Part shown: piece after piece, positions 23,801 to 36,321 of the stretch
Numbering within the stretch: position 1 is the first letter of the stretch
How the letters are laid out: each line of letters starts with the position of its first letter
Assembly: GCA_907165135.1 (NCBI GenBank)
Contig: OU015567.1
Span: 3,105,001 to 3,169,000, forward strand
Source: Oikopleura dioica
Lineage: Eukaryota; Chordata; Appendicularia; Copelata; Oikopleuridae
Direction of reading: 5' to 3'
Length of the DNA stretch: 64,000 nucleotides
The notes under the pieces: generated by a model
What the model was told of the DNA's origin: nothing
Seen by the model: only the letters and a program-made list of their open reading frames with translations
Database searches by the model: none
Translations under genes and position numbers: made by a program

Positions 23801-26800
23801 CGGATCACAAGTTTCTCTTTCGACAAGGCAACGGGTTATAATTATTACCGGGCAATAAATCAGATAATTTAATCTTCTCAGCGTTTATTCTTGATCAAGG
23901 CTTTTACGTATGAAGACTTCTGTACGAATTATATGCATTTTAACCCAAAAATAAGACAGAAAAAACGAATTTAGGATCATTAGAGTCGTCACTTTCCTCC
24001 TTTGGCACATTCAAATCAGAAGGAAACAGCATTATCTTTACACTAGAAGACCCGAAAAACACCAAGAAAATTATCCAAAAGCTGAAGAACCTCAAAAAAG
24101 ATGACAAAATTTCCAACGTGCGACCAATTTCTCCATCCTTATCCGACTTATTCGCGACGAACAATGACTTTGAGACCACAAATCATCAAGAACTCTACTC
24201 GAAGATCAAGAAAATCACGAGTGAACCATTAACTTCTCCTTTTTCAAAATTCCTCCGTTCGGTTCAAAAGTGTTTGATTCTCGCAATCCGGGAGATCAAA
24301 ATCCTCGCCCTTCAGCTAGTCATTCCTTGCGCGATGGTCATTGCCACGGTCAATCAGCTGGGAACCACGACTGATCGCCTCGACCAACCGAAGATCTTTT
24401 TCTCCGATGTTTTGAAAGAATTGTCGATGAACCCGGCACAAATTATGCAAAACAAAACGAAATTACTTTTCCCCGGCGAGCATTACCACGGCGCACCTGC
24501 AGCATTATTTTGGCAGCAGAAAAAGGTGTTCGAAGAAATGATGAACAACACTTTTTCAGTCGCGCATGCACCGTTTCATGTTCATCCAACAAACAATCCC
24601 GTGGCAAAAGGACCTGGCTTGTATTTTGCTGGGGTTACGCTAGGTTCGTCCATTATTACGTCAAGTTTTCAGAGAATTTTAAGTCAAGAGGGTTCGGACG
24701 AAAGTAACTCGGTAAAAGGATATCGCTTCGTTATCTTAAGTGCCACTTCATAAGTTGTATAAACTAAAAATTGCGTTAGTAAGTTACCTACTTTGACGAC
24801 TATTTTTGATGAAAAAAGATATTTTTTCTTAGCATCGATAGTTTTTTCTTTTAAAATTGCGATAAAACTACAACAATTACTGCTGAAAAGGCTTAATGCA
24901 ACCGGTCTAGAGTTACGTAACTTGATTTTGAACCAAGTTACCCGTCGGAGCAATATTCTCGTAAATAATTCAATAATACCTTCTTTTCTAGTGTACAATT
25001 GCATCATTGGCCTGATGATGACCGTTGCTCCGTTTGGCATGAATGCCGTCTCCGAACGCGTCTCCGGCTTCAAGTTCATGCAAGAACTCGTTGGTCTTCC
25101 GAGAAAAATCTTCTGGGCTGGGCATTATTTCATCACCATTGCTAAATTTGGAATCCTTCTCTTCTTGACGATGCTTCTTACAAGTTTCTTCACTGATAGC
25201 CATGAAGATTTAGACATGCTCAGTGAGAACTTTGGAGCGCTGATGATGCTTCTCTTTGGCTTTATTCTAGCGCATACGCCGATAAGCTTCATTATTGGGC
25301 GATTTTCTAGCGATTCAGCGAAATACGTCGGCGACCACTGCAATTTCAATGTTCTAGTGACGATGTTCACCTTTTTGACTGTCTTGACGATTCGTCTTTT
25401 TGATGACAAAAATCTGAGCAACAATCTCAACCACCTGTTCATGCTGATTCCAAGCCATAATTTTGCGATGGGCCTTTTCGATCTCTACGTGAATGAAAAT
25501 CTCAGAAGATTTTGCGTCGGAGACTTTCCTGAATACGGACCAAGACAAGTCTGCGAAGCGGGATTAGTCGATATTGCAGAGGACATCTGGAGCTTCGAGT
25601 ATTTGGCCGTGGGAAAATACGTTGCGATGCAGTTTTTGCTGATTCCGATCTATTTTGGAATCCTTGCTTTTCTTGAATGGCCGAAAAAGGTGGAAATGAA
25701 GGAAGAAAGGGAAGATTCGAATTCATTGAAAATCGAAAAATTGAGGAAAGGGGACATTTTAAAATATGCTTCGATGGAAATCAGAAAAGGTAACTTTCCT
25801 AAAGAGCGGTGAACCCTGCTGACTTTTTGCATTTTAGGAAACACCATGTGTTTGCTTGGGCCAAACGGAGCAGGGAAGACGACCCTTGTGAAGATACTCT
25901 GTGGACTTAAGGATTTCGATAGTGGCTCCATTTCCGTTTCCGGCAGATCTTTTACTCCCAAGAACATCGCCGTATGTCCTCAATTCGATAGTTTGATGGA
26001 CAAATTGACTGCAAATGAAACCTTGGCGATCTTGTGCTACTCGAGGGGAATTTACGGTAAGTGGTCAAATAAGGGCAACTCTATAAAAACTTTTACGATT
26101 TTTGATGATGTTTGATTTCCGGCTAATCGCTTTGAATTAATTTTATTATACCGGGCCCGGTCAAGAATAATCACGGTCAATTACAAAATTATCTCAGAAC
26201 TGGAAGTGATCGATTATGCTCTTGATCTTCTGGGAATCGGAAAATTCAAAGACTACCAGACGAAGAATCTCTCTGGAGGAACAAAGAGGAAGTTGTCAGT
26301 CGCCTGTACGCTTATCAACGACCCCGACGTTTTCATTCTCGATGAACCTACAGTAAGATACAATCAATGCGATTTTATGCTTCATCCTTTTTTTTATAGT
26401 GCGGCTTGGATCCTAGCTCACGAGTTCAAATGAAAAAGATCTACGAAGTCCTCCAGAATGACAATAAAATAGTTCTCGTCGCGACACACACGATCGAAGA
26501 ATGCATGGCACTTCGAGCTGGAGTAACATTTCTCAGCAAAGGCGAAGTGAAATTTCAGAGCTCCGATGTCTCTTCTTCCCTGGCTCAGTTTGATCAGAAG
26601 ATCTCCATTCTCGCGAAGTCACTGCCAGATGAAATCAAAGATTTCTGTCAATTCCGCAGAGAGATCAAACTGACAAAGAAAGACAGTCGATTCATTTTAG
26701 AATCACCTTCGAATCTATCTCTTGAACTCTGGGAAATCCTTGATGATTTACAAAGTAAGCAAAAAATCGAGCACTATGAGTTCTCAAGCCCAGATCTTCA

Positions 26801-26825
26801 AAAACTGTTCCTCAATGTTCTTTAA
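20866..26825 (+). CDS. ABCA-family full transporter
   Basis: About a dozen exons. The N-terminus MLVKQFNR joins by a short intron to [20 protein letters not shown] (TM1), then a large extracellular loop. Several TM segments follow, with family-typical [23 protein letters not shown]1 has Walker [11 protein letters not shown], signature LSGGM and Walker [14 protein letters not shown], then the H-loop region [13 protein letters not shown]. The second half has a TM and loop block with LGLPR-like [18 protein letters not shown]2 has Walker [11 protein letters not shown], signature [11 protein letters not shown] and Walker B FILDEPT, then CGLDPSSR and [11 protein letters not shown]. Both ATP sites look intact. 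ABCA proteins move lipids across membranes. Larger introns lie at 23602-23972 and 24713-24990. Joins near 21910-22110 and 22450-22610 are uncertain. The subfamily member cannot be named. Confidence 0.88.
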
Positions 26826-26974
26826 TAAATTTCTTGTCTTTTTTATCAAATCGTCATTTTCTTGTCGCTCTCTTTTCTTTATGTTTGCTTTATCGAAAAG
26901 GCGCGAACTCGTTTTTCCCCTTTCTTCGTAAATCTGCTCTTTTCTCTTCAAAAAAGAGAGAGAAAGACGAGAAA

Positions 26975-29900
26975 ATGGCAGACCCCGGAAATGAGGGGAT
27001 GGAGAAAATGATCCCTCTGATCAACAAACTGCAAGATGCGTTTCAGCAAACAGGGCAAGCACTTGACATTGATCTCCCCCAAATCGCAGTTGTTGGAAGT
27101 CAATCTGCAGGAAAATCATCAGTTTTGGAAAACTTTGTTGGAAAAGATTTCCTCCCTCGTGGCTCTGGAATTGTCACGCGACGGCCGCTAGTGCTCCAGC
27201 TGATTAACAGTCCGCAAGGGGAGTGGGCAGAGTTTTATCATGCAAAAGGGAAGAAATTCACGAGTTTTGACGATGTACGACAGGAGATTGAAGACGAGAC
27301 TGACAGAATGACCGGGTCGAACAAGGGAATTTCTGCCATCCCAATCAACCTGACAGTCTATTCTCCGAATGTTCTCAACCTCACGCTTGTTGATTTGCCC
27401 GGAATGACGCGAGTTCCAGTTGGTGATCAGCCAAAAGACATCGAGCAGCAAATTCGAGACATGCTTTACCAATTTATTACCCGAGATTCATGTCTTATCC
27501 TCGCTGTGTCTCCCGCAAATTCAGATTTGGCCAACTCCGATGCGATGAAAATCGCCAAAGAAGTCGACCCGGAAGGGCTGAGAACAATCGGAGTCATCAC
27601 GAAACTAGATCTGATGGATCAAGGAACCGATGCAAAGGAAATTCTTGAAAACCGTCTGCTCCCTCTTCGCCGAGGATTCGTCGGTGTCGTCAATAGAAGT
27701 CAGAAAGACATTGATGGTAAAAAGGATATCAAAGCCGCGATGCAGAATGAGCGTAAATTCTTCATGACCCACGCTTCTTATCGACACATGGCGGATAGAA
27801 TGGGCACACCTTATCTTCAGAAGGTCTTGAATCAGCAGCTTACTAATCATATTCGTGAAACACTACCAACTCTGAAGCAGAATCTTCAAAAACAGCTTCT
27901 CTCCATGGAAAAGGACGTGGCAAAGTACAAAGGCTTCCAAAATAACGATAAAGGCCGCCGGACAAAAACAATGCTTCAAATGGTCAATCAGTTCTCTACC
28001 AACTTCCAGCAAGCAATTGAAGGTTCAGGAGTTACAGTATCTACAGACAGCCTCACGGTTGGAGCGAAAATCAACAAACTCTTCCATGAACGCCTCCCAA
28101 TTCAAATTGCCGAACGAAAGATCGAGGAAAAATCGCTGAGGAGAGAGATCAAAGTTGTTATTCAGAATACAAGAGGAGTCCGCAGCGGCTTGTTTACTCC
28201 AGACATGGCCTTTGAACGAATCGTGAAAGAGAGGATTGAGGAGCTTTTGACAGCGCCACTGAATTTGGTCGATAATGTTACGAATGAGATTCTAGAGAGC
28301 TCAAAGCTGTGCTCTCAGGTAACGAAAGATTTCGAAGCAATAGCAATCAATGATATCTTTAGCATATGGCTTCGTTTCCGATGCTTCACCAAGAAGTGGA
28401 AAGAATCGTAAACGAGCATATCCGAGAAAAAGAAAGCGACTGCAGAACCCAGGTTTTAAGAGATTTTTTTCAATGATTGATTGAGTTTATTTTTAGGTCG
28501 AGCTGCAAATTAACTTTGAGCTTGCGTATATCAACACTAATCATGAAGACTTCATCGGTTTTCACAACGCATCTTCGTCCGAGAAGAGCAAGAAGAAGAC
28601 CGGAATGAATCAGGTCATTCGACGGGGATATATGAGCATTGACACTGGAGGAGGGATTAAAAAAATGAAAGGCAAATTTTAATTCATAAAAATATCTTTT
28701 GAGTCTTTTTTAGGCAATCAATACTGGTTTGTTTTGAATGCTGAAAGTTTCAGCTGGTTCAAAAGTGATGCTGAGCAAGACAAGAAATACATGATCCCGA
28801 TGACTGACGATCTTAAAGTTAAATCAGAGAAAAATGAGAGCATGTTCGGCAATACTACCATCAAATTTACCCTTTTCAGGTGACCCAAAGTGCTGTTACA
28901 AGAGACAAACAAGGTTTTTTTCTAGCAATGAGCGAAAGAATATTTACCAAAACAGCACCAAACTTGATATGATTGTTGGATCTGATGAGGAGCTTGAATC
29001 TTGGAAAGCAGCTTTTCTAAGAGCCGGGGTTTATCCTGAGGTAAGATCGACGGAATCCCGGGAGAAAATCGATTTGATGCATTTTTAGTCCCAAAGTACT
29101 GTAAGTACTGTTCAAGACGATGATGATATGGACGGAACAATAACTGGGGCAGATCCTCAGCTAGAACGACAGGTTCTGAAAGAATATGAACTTTTCTTTT
29201 TACTATCTTTCAAGGTCGAGCAAATCAGAAATCTTGTCGACTCTTACATGCAGATTATCATGAGAACACTGAAAGACATGACTCCTAAACTGATTATGCA
29301 TTTGCTTGTCAATGAAACCAAAAACTTTATCGCCGACGAGCTCCTTGCATGTCTCTATCAACAGGTAGTCTTTTATCTTTCTGTAATACCATTTTTCATA
29401 AATTTTTTTAGTGCGACATGTCTGCTCTCACAGAAGAATCTCCTGCAGAGGCTGAAAGACGAGACGAGCTCTTGAAACTTCATGCGTCTCTCAAAGTAAG
29501 TTTCCTGAGTAAATACTATTTAAGAATTCTTTCAATTTTTAGGAAGCGATGAAAATCATTAATGACTTCACCGCAAATACCCAGTATCAAGCTCCACCAC
29601 CACCAGTCGACAACTCCTGGATGGCGAGCTCAAAATCATCTCCTGCTCCTAAACCTGCTGTCCAGCGGCAGGCATCAAAACCATCACCAAAAGCCCCACC
29701 TAAGGTACTTTTTGTCAAAAACCCTAAATTCTACTCCAATTTTAGCCTCCAGCTCAGAAAGCCCGTCCGCGAGCAGCGCCAGTTCCACCAAAAGCAGCCC
29801 CTCAGATGACGCCACAACAACAGCAGCAAACGATGCAGCCGATGATTCCCCAACAGCAACCGATGATGCAACAACAGCCCATGATGCAGCCCATGAACAT

Positions 29901-30024
29901 GCAAATGCCAACGATGCAACAAGCCCAACAAGGGCTAAGCATGATGAATACGATGAGTTCGATGATGGGGCAAACTCAACAGAATCAGCAAAATAGCTCA
30001 AATCCACTTGATTTCTTTAAATAG
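26975..30024 (+). CDS. DNM: Dynamin GTPase
   Basis: The start is [20 protein letters not shown] (26975), 150 bp after the ABCA stop. The GTPase domain has P-loop GSQSAGKSS, switch region [22 protein letters not shown] and [11 protein letters not shown]. The stalk runs through [13 protein letters not shown] and [11 protein letters not shown] to [14 protein letters not shown]. The PH domain starts [10 protein letters not shown] and includes [18 protein letters not shown] and [16 protein letters not shown]. The GED contains [15 protein letters not shown] and LMHLLVNE-like sequence. The C-terminus is Pro- and Gln/Met-rich ([12 protein letters not shown]...), ending NPLDFFK. All five dynamin domains are present in order, with short introns in the second half. 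It drives membrane fission in endocytosis. The Met/Gln-rich tail differs from the vertebrate Pro/Arg-rich tail. Confidence 0.95.
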
Positions 30025-30073
30025 ACATTTATTTCTGGAAATATATAAAAATCCCAGTCATTATTGAAGGAAA

Positions 30074-31043
30074 TTAAGCATCAATGAGCATTTTTCCATT
30101 CGGCTGAGATCTTCCTGGAGCGATGAAGCAAAGAGAAAGGACTGATTCAGCCCCATCCCTGGCAGTTTTCGGCTATGATTCTATGTTTTTCTATAATTCA
30201 TCCATCCTAACCTTTTCGCAAGGAACCCCAGCAGTCATATCAGTATCGCAGAATCCAGGGCAAGCGGAATTTATCAGAACATTTTTGCCCTCAGAAGCCG
30301 CTTTTTCACCGTAAAGCCGAACGAGATTGTTAACCAGTAGCTTCGACATGTCGTAAGCTTAAAAGAAAAGTTCAGTTTTTAGTTGTATTTCTCCGAATAC
30401 CAGTCATTGGCGTTTGCTCTGGACTTGGCCAACCATCAGCTTGAGCCTGAGATGGGTTTTTCTGATCTTCGATAAATCTCTTTGCAATAATATCCAATTC
30501 GTCAAAAGTTGTTTTTGCAAGTGTAGTTCTAAAGAATTATTAATGGATAAGGGGATCAGAAACTTACGAAAATAGCTTTTGTCCATAATCAAAGACATAA
30601 TTTCCCTCGAAAACGTTTGGATTCGGATTCAAATTGAGCATTCCTCTAAGTCCAAAGACGCTGGAAAGGCATACGATTCGAGCTTCCTCGCAAGCAAGAG
30701 GAAACAGTGATTTTAGAGCAGAGGAAATTCCGAAATAATTGACATCGATGGTCGTTTTGATACTCTCAAATGATTTGTCATTCCCTTCTGGCGCCACACC
30801 CGCGTTCAAAACCAAAATATCATAAGAAGACGGTCCCATCTTCTCTGCAAAACTCAGCACACTCTCTTCGCTGGTTATATTTAGCTTTTCGACTTGCAAT
30901 TTTTCACCGTTCTCTATTTTCGGGAATTTCTCCGGGTTTCTCGCTGTCGCGACAACTTTTTGAACATCTTTCTCTTCAATCAAAAGTTTGACGCATTCGA
31001 GCCCGATTCCGCGATTTCCGCCGACGACAATTGCAGTTTTCAT
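30074..31043 (-). CDS. Short-chain dehydrogenase, carbonyl-reductase-like
   Basis: Four exons on the minus strand. The start MKTAIVVGGNRGIGLECVK (ATG at 31043) has the G-x-x-x-G-I-G cofactor motif; the frame is open further upstream, but this is the usual SDR start. Next come VVATARNP, DILVLNAGV (NAG motif) and IVCLSSVFGLRG with the catalytic Ser. A later exon starts AYDMSKLLVNNL with the catalytic Tyr-x-x-x-Lys, then SACPGFCDTDM. The last exon ends RSQPNGKMLIDA (stop 30074-30076). Insertion of about 40 residues between the Ser block and YDMSK is typical of CBR1-type carbonyl reductases. NADPH-dependent carbonyl reduction is inferred. AG and GT sites fit in phase. It converges on dynamin with a 50-bp gap. 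Confidence 0.85.
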
Positions 31044-31706
31044 TTTTTGAAACTCAACTTCGAGCAATTCAAAGAATTCAAAAATCGATGGGCGAAATGA
31101 AAGATAAACAGAAAATCGGCGTTTGCCATACATTGAAGCTGACTTACGTAATCATCTACATAAAATAATCGTAAAAACTTGATTTCATTTATTCAGAGAG
31201 GTAGAATAGTGGGGAAAATCGTTGATGTCAATTGTTGCTCTTCTAGGGCTTTCTCTAGAATCACGCTGAATTCTTGCTCCTTCAAAGATTCTTTCATCAT
31301 CGAAAAAAGTGCTTTAGCGTGGAGTCGCTGGAAAAGCAGAATCGTAAAAAGCTCAAAACGCATCGTTCTGGAACTTGACTTTGAGAAGTGAGAAAAAATA
31401 GCAAGGTTGAAAAATTGCGATTACATCGTTTTATGCATCAAATTCAATTGCAAATGCCAGGAAGAAGGGCAATTATCTAAGGGTCGAAAGAGGTTTGCTT
31501 CAAGTTCAAATTGGCCATCTTGTTGTCCTGGTGAAATTTGCTCCGCTACAGTTTATCGTGGATCAGGAGGTCAAGCTCAAGAATAAACGGTTGATCGAGC
31601 GGTGGTTGATCTACTACGGCATTAAAGTAATCCGAGAGTTCAAGAAATTCGCTCCGTATAAACGTCGAAGATCGTGAACTCTTCCTCAAAATCAAATTTC
31701 TCAAAA
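31044..31706. other. Intergenic with two unassigned short ORFs
   Basis: About 660 bp. Plus-strand ORFs at 31179-31391 and 31495-31677 (the second basic at its end, KFAPYKRRRS) abut the next gene. They might be a small gene or leftover exons; no domain, TATA box or convincing splice pair was found. Confidence 0.3.
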
Positions 31707-33728
31707 ATGAAATTCTTTTTTATTTTCATAATTTTTGTTTTTGGGGAAAGAGAAGTACGGGCAGACGATTTCTACGATTGTGGATTTTTGACTGAGTTTA
31801 ATGAAGACTTAAAAACTGTAGAGATTTCATCTCCTGTCGATCCTCTTTCTGCTGTTAGTAACTCGAGCTTGGGAACATATCCAAGAAATGCATATTGCGA
31901 ATGGATTTTTCTCGATCAATGTGCTGATGGATTTCATATTCAAACTTTGCGATTCGACATCAACGGTACTTTTTCTTCAAAAAATATAATGTATAAATAA
32001 AATTTTTCTCAGGCGCTCGGTACTGCCAGGATGATAAGCTTCACATATCAAATGCTCATCGATCCTTCAACAGTACATTCTGCAATCAAGATTTCGAGTA
32101 CGATTACGATGGCAAGATCACTCTCGCAAGTTTGTTGAACGAGACAGTTGGTGGGAATTTGGAGGCATTGGATGCTCCAATCTTTGTTCCGGGGGATCAA
32201 CTTAAAATTGTCTTTGAAAGTGATCATTGGGGAGAGATGAACGAAGGCTTTCATCTTCTTGTAACCCCCGGTATTGAAAAAATCTAGAAGCTTTCTTATA
32301 AAAATTAATAGAAAGAAAAGATGTGGATTGCAAACATGCTGAGATCGAACCTGTTTGCGTTTGGCCGTATAAAGAGGGTGACGAACAGATTTTCGAACGA
32401 AAAAATATAAAGGAATCTACATTTTTCAGACATGATAACGGAAAGAATAATATTTATTCTGCTCGTTAATCGTTCGTTTCCCTCTTTAGATGATGAGTCT
32501 GTAATAATGGAAGCGTGGAATATCGGTTCTCAAGACAAATTCACCCCGTATTCCATTTTCTCGGATATTTTTGAAAAAGAAGATGGCGTCGATGATCTTC
32601 ATTTTCGACGCGGTTGCGCTGAAAGATGTCGAGATACTCCTGGTTGCTTCAAATTCAAGTTCAATGGACCAAACACTTGCCAGCTTCGCGGACACAAAAT
32701 TGATAACCGAGATTATGAAAGCTTCGGTAATCAAATTTTTAAGTCATCAAAAGTAAAAATGAATCTAGCTCTTACCGGTAAAGACTGCTCAGAACCGCCG
32801 CAACTTCTTTGGAGAGACTTCAAAACTGAGTCAATTGTTTACTGCTTATTTTATCACGCCGGAGACGCGAACAAATTCAAAAATAAGCTGATCAAGAACA
32901 ACGGTGTTTTTCTTAAATGGGTAAGCCTCAAAGAAGTCGTGATGATTTCAACAAAATTTTCAGAATGTTTCGGATGCAGGAAAAAGAAGAAGAATGTCAA
33001 AAAAGTGGACCTTTGAAGTCGCAACTGATAGGGAATCCTCGAAAGGAACTTGGTACAAATTTGAATCCGTCGTTTATTACCGCACATATCTCGTCGGAAT
33101 CGAATCTAGCGCCAGCGAAAGACAGAAAAAGCAAGGAATGGACGAAGCCGAGCAACTATTTTTTCTCACCACTCAAGTCATTCAAAATTTCATCGATAAT
33201 CTTTGGATCGGATCGAAGACTGAAGTTCTCAAAACTGAGGTTCCAAAATTAACAGTAGATGAACTTTCGCATTTTCCCGACAAATTGGATCTGGTCGAAA
33301 ATTCGCCAAGCGAAGAAATGATCAACTCATTCTCCAAACTCGAAGATATCTTTAAAACGAAACCAGAAAAAGAAAAGAACAAGAAGAAAGCAAAGAAAAT
33401 GGAGCAATTCAAAAAAATCATTGATAAATTTTCCTGGATGTTCGAGAACTCGTCTTCTCCTTGCGAAAACTCAGCCTTATCTGTTTTCGGGACAAAAGAA
33501 TGGAAATCGCCGAAAATCAGCACTGAAAACATTTGTGAAAGCTTCGTCGCCTTGATGGACTCAACTGTGGCTTTTTACGATAATCATGTTTGCTTGGATC
33601 AAATTAATTTTGACAGAAAATCGAAACGAAGAAACAAAAACATCAAGTCTGATGTGAAAAGATCAAAGAAAATTTTCAATCGATTTCTCGAAACTCTTGA
33701 ATGCACTGAACGATTGTCTATCAACTAA
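31707..33728 (+). CDS. Secreted CUB-domain protein with Cys-rich PAN-like segment
   Basis: The start is MKFFFIFIIFVFGEREVRA (31707), a signal peptide. Exons 1-2 encode a CUB-like domain: DCGF, YPRNAYCEWIF, then DQLKIVFESDHWGEMNEGFHL, with introns at about 31963-32012 and 32273-32311. A third segment has RRGCAERCRDTPGCFKFKF and NTCQLRG, the Cys spacing of PAN/apple-type domains. After a 57-bp intron and another near 32922-32963 comes an approximately 250-residue region rich in Lys and Glu (EKEKNKKKAKKMEQF) with few Cys, ending CTERLSIN. No known family covers the C-terminal half. Its last roughly 180 codons are repeated at 35380-35948. The function is unknown; an extracellular binding protein is likely. 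Confidence 0.6.
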
Positions 33729-34089
33729 AATCGTCAAATATTCTCACTTTTCCCCATTATCATATCTGTCAGACTATATAATAAATAAATCCTGAATTTT
33801 ATTAAAGAAAATTCAATTGTGACCTCTTGGAATCAGGTCGTAAGCGTTTATTCTGCGCTCATCGTGGAAAAATACCCAGAGCACCTTAGATGACGTAAGT
33901 TCACCAAAAAATGATGACATCGGTAAAAGGCCGAGCCGGTTTTAAGAAGCCGGAACGAATCGGGCTGAAATATCATGGAAACGTACTATAATGATGTCAC
34001 TCTCTGCTCCCCGCCCTATAAAAAGAGAATGAACTTTCAGCAAAAATCATTCTAGCTTAACTGAATATCAGCTAACTAGGCAAAGAAAA
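33729..34089 (+). promoter_or_regulatory. Promoter region of lectin 1
   Basis: Contains the 3' end of the CUB gene and TATAAAA at 34017-34023, 67 bp before the lectin ATG. The block is repeated, with over 85% identity by eye, before lectin 2 (about 35950-36321, TATAAAA at 36249-36255), so regulation was duplicated with the gene. Confidence 0.5.
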
Positions 34090-35326
34090 ATGAAAGTTTC
34101 TCCGTTTGTAGCCATTTTCGCCAACTCAAGCAACGCCGATTTCTTCAAGTTTTGGGGAGACGCCGATGTCTTCGCCTACCAAGTACGCGAATCATTTCCA
34201 AGACCTGGCCTCGGAAGGCGATTTTTGAAAAAATACGATGAGGTGCAACAAATCGTGAGATATTTCCAACTCGCTGGAGTATGCGAGTCTTCAATAACTT
34301 CTCCAACGCACGAGCCAGCCCAGAACTTCGACGCTGTTTTTGACAGCCGAGCCAGCCCATCTACGAATATTGAAGCTCTCGCCAATCTTCTAGAGCGGTG
34401 GATAGAGTCGTACGCTTGTGTGGACGATTCGGGCGCTGATGATTACGAAGCAGTCCAACAATCTCTTCTCGAGATGAGAAAAATCGCCAAGAAACCCGCG
34501 AATCAAGACCAAGATGTTTCTTATCATATTTCTGAAGAGAAAATGACCTACAATCAAGCTCTGGCCTACTGTTTCGCGCACGACATGTGGCTTGCCGACC
34601 CTCAGAACTGGGAAGAACAAAGCGAAGTTATTGAGAACATGACGATCAGCAATTATGTCTGGTTCGATTCATGGAAAGCGCGTGAAAACGAGTGTTGGGT
34701 TCAAAAATACTTCTCCGCCTCTGGGCCAGGTGGTGTCGTCAAAGAGGGTCTCTGGGCTGGAGCAGTAGACTGTAACGACAAGAACTATGCAATTTGCCAG
34801 AGCGGGCAGATTCGCGTAACAGCAACTACCACAACTACAACTACGACTACTAAGACTTCTACAACTACGACCACTGAGCCTCCACCTGTAAGTTTACATA
34901 TTCAGAATATGATATTCTGTATTTTTGAATTTTTCCTAAGGAAGTTTTCAGAAAATCTGTGTCGAGTTCCGAAATATTGGTACTATGCAAGTGCTTTTCG
35001 CAACCGCCCAGGAAAGATGCCAAGAAATAGGGGGTGATGTATCTTTTTTCAAAAGCGAAGAAGAGCTCACAGCCTACCACGCTGCTAAAAACGGCCGACG
35101 CGAGTGGCTCGGAATCGAACGTAAAAATGGAAACCAATGGTTTCGCATGGACGGCTTTGAGAGCACTGTATACAACTGGAACGATGGTGAGCCTAATGAC
35201 GCCCACAGCGATGAAAACTGCATCGAAAGCTTCGGATGGGAGAAGTGGAACGATATCTCATGCGATCATCATCGTCTCTTCTCTTGTCGAATCGAAACAA
35301 CTGTTCCTTTCAATCAAGAATGCTAA
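34090..35326 (+). CDS. Two-domain C-type lectin 1
   Basis: Two exons. Exon 1 encodes a weakly hydrophobic start (MKVSPFVAIFA), about 150 residues of alpha-rich unknown sequence, and a divergent CTLD. That domain has YHISEEKMTYNQALAYC at its start and LWAGAVDCNDKNYAICQ at its end. A Thr-rich linker ends TTTEPPP. After a short intron, exon 2 encodes a second CTLD with the sugar-binding EPN motif (WNDGEPND), the WND motif (KWNDISC) and the terminal LFSCR. By family rules EPN predicts calcium-dependent mannose-type binding. The protein is likely secreted. It heads a tandem pair with the gene at 36322. Confidence 0.82.
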
Positions 35327-35379
35327 AAAACTCTTCTGAAGTAATTTTAATAAATGAAATTTCTGAAAAACTCTTTTTT

Positions 35380-35948
35380 TTTTCATCACTCAAGTCATTC
35401 AAAATTTCATCGAAAATCTTTGGATCGGATCGAAGACTGAAGTTCTCAAAACTGAAGTGCCAAAATTAACAGTTGACGAACTTTCGCATTTTCCCGACAA
35501 ATCGGATCTGGTCAAGAGTTCTCCAAGCGAACAGATGATCAACTCATTCTCCGAACTCGAGGATATCTTTCAAACGAAAATAGAAAAAGAAAAGAACAAG
35601 AAAAAAGCAAAGAAAATGAAGCAATTCAAAAAAATCATTGAAAAATTTTCCTGGATGTTCGAAAACTCTTTTTATCCTTGCGAAAACTCAGCTTCGCCTG
35701 TTTTTGGGTCAAAAGAATGGAAATCGCCAAAATTCAGCAATGAGAACCTTTGTGGAAGCTTCGTCGCCTTGATGGACTCAACTATGGCTTTTTACGATAA
35801 TCATGTCTGCTTGGATCAAATTAATTTCGACAGAAAATCGAAACGAAGAAACAAAAACATCAAGTCTGATGTGAAAAAATCAAAGAAAATTTTCAATCGC
35901 TTTCTCGAAACTCTTGAGTGCTCTGAGCGATTGTCTATCAATAATTAA
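35380..35948 (+). pseudogene. Duplicated 3' fragment of the CUB-domain gene
   Basis: Sequence from about 35380 matches 33167-33728 closely, including KLTVDELSHFPDK, the KEKNKKKAKKM tract and the final RLSIN. It lacks the signal peptide, CUB and PAN-like parts. It remains open for 163 codons from 35457. It marks the breakpoint of the roughly 2.2-kb tandem duplication that also made lectin 2. No promoter or start is evident, so it is probably not translated on its own. Confidence 0.75.
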
Positions 35949-36321
35949 AAATCCTGAAATATTCTCACTGTTTTTCATATTTATTATCATATCTGTCAGA
36001 CTATATAATAAATAAATCCTGAATTTGATTGAAAATAATTTGATTCTGACCTCTTGGAATCAGGTCGTAAGCGTTTATTCTGCGTTCATCGTGGAAAAAT
36101 ACTCAAAGCACCTTAGATGACGTAAGTTCACCAAAATATGATGACATCGCGGTAAAGGGCCGAGCCGGTTTTACGGAGCTTAAAAAACGAATCGCGCTGA
36201 AATAACAGCGAAACGTACTATTATGATGTCGCTCTCTGATCCCCGCCTTATAAAATGAAAATGAACTTTTTGAAAAAATCATTTTAGCTCAACTGAATAT
36301 CAGCTAACTAGTCAAAGAAAA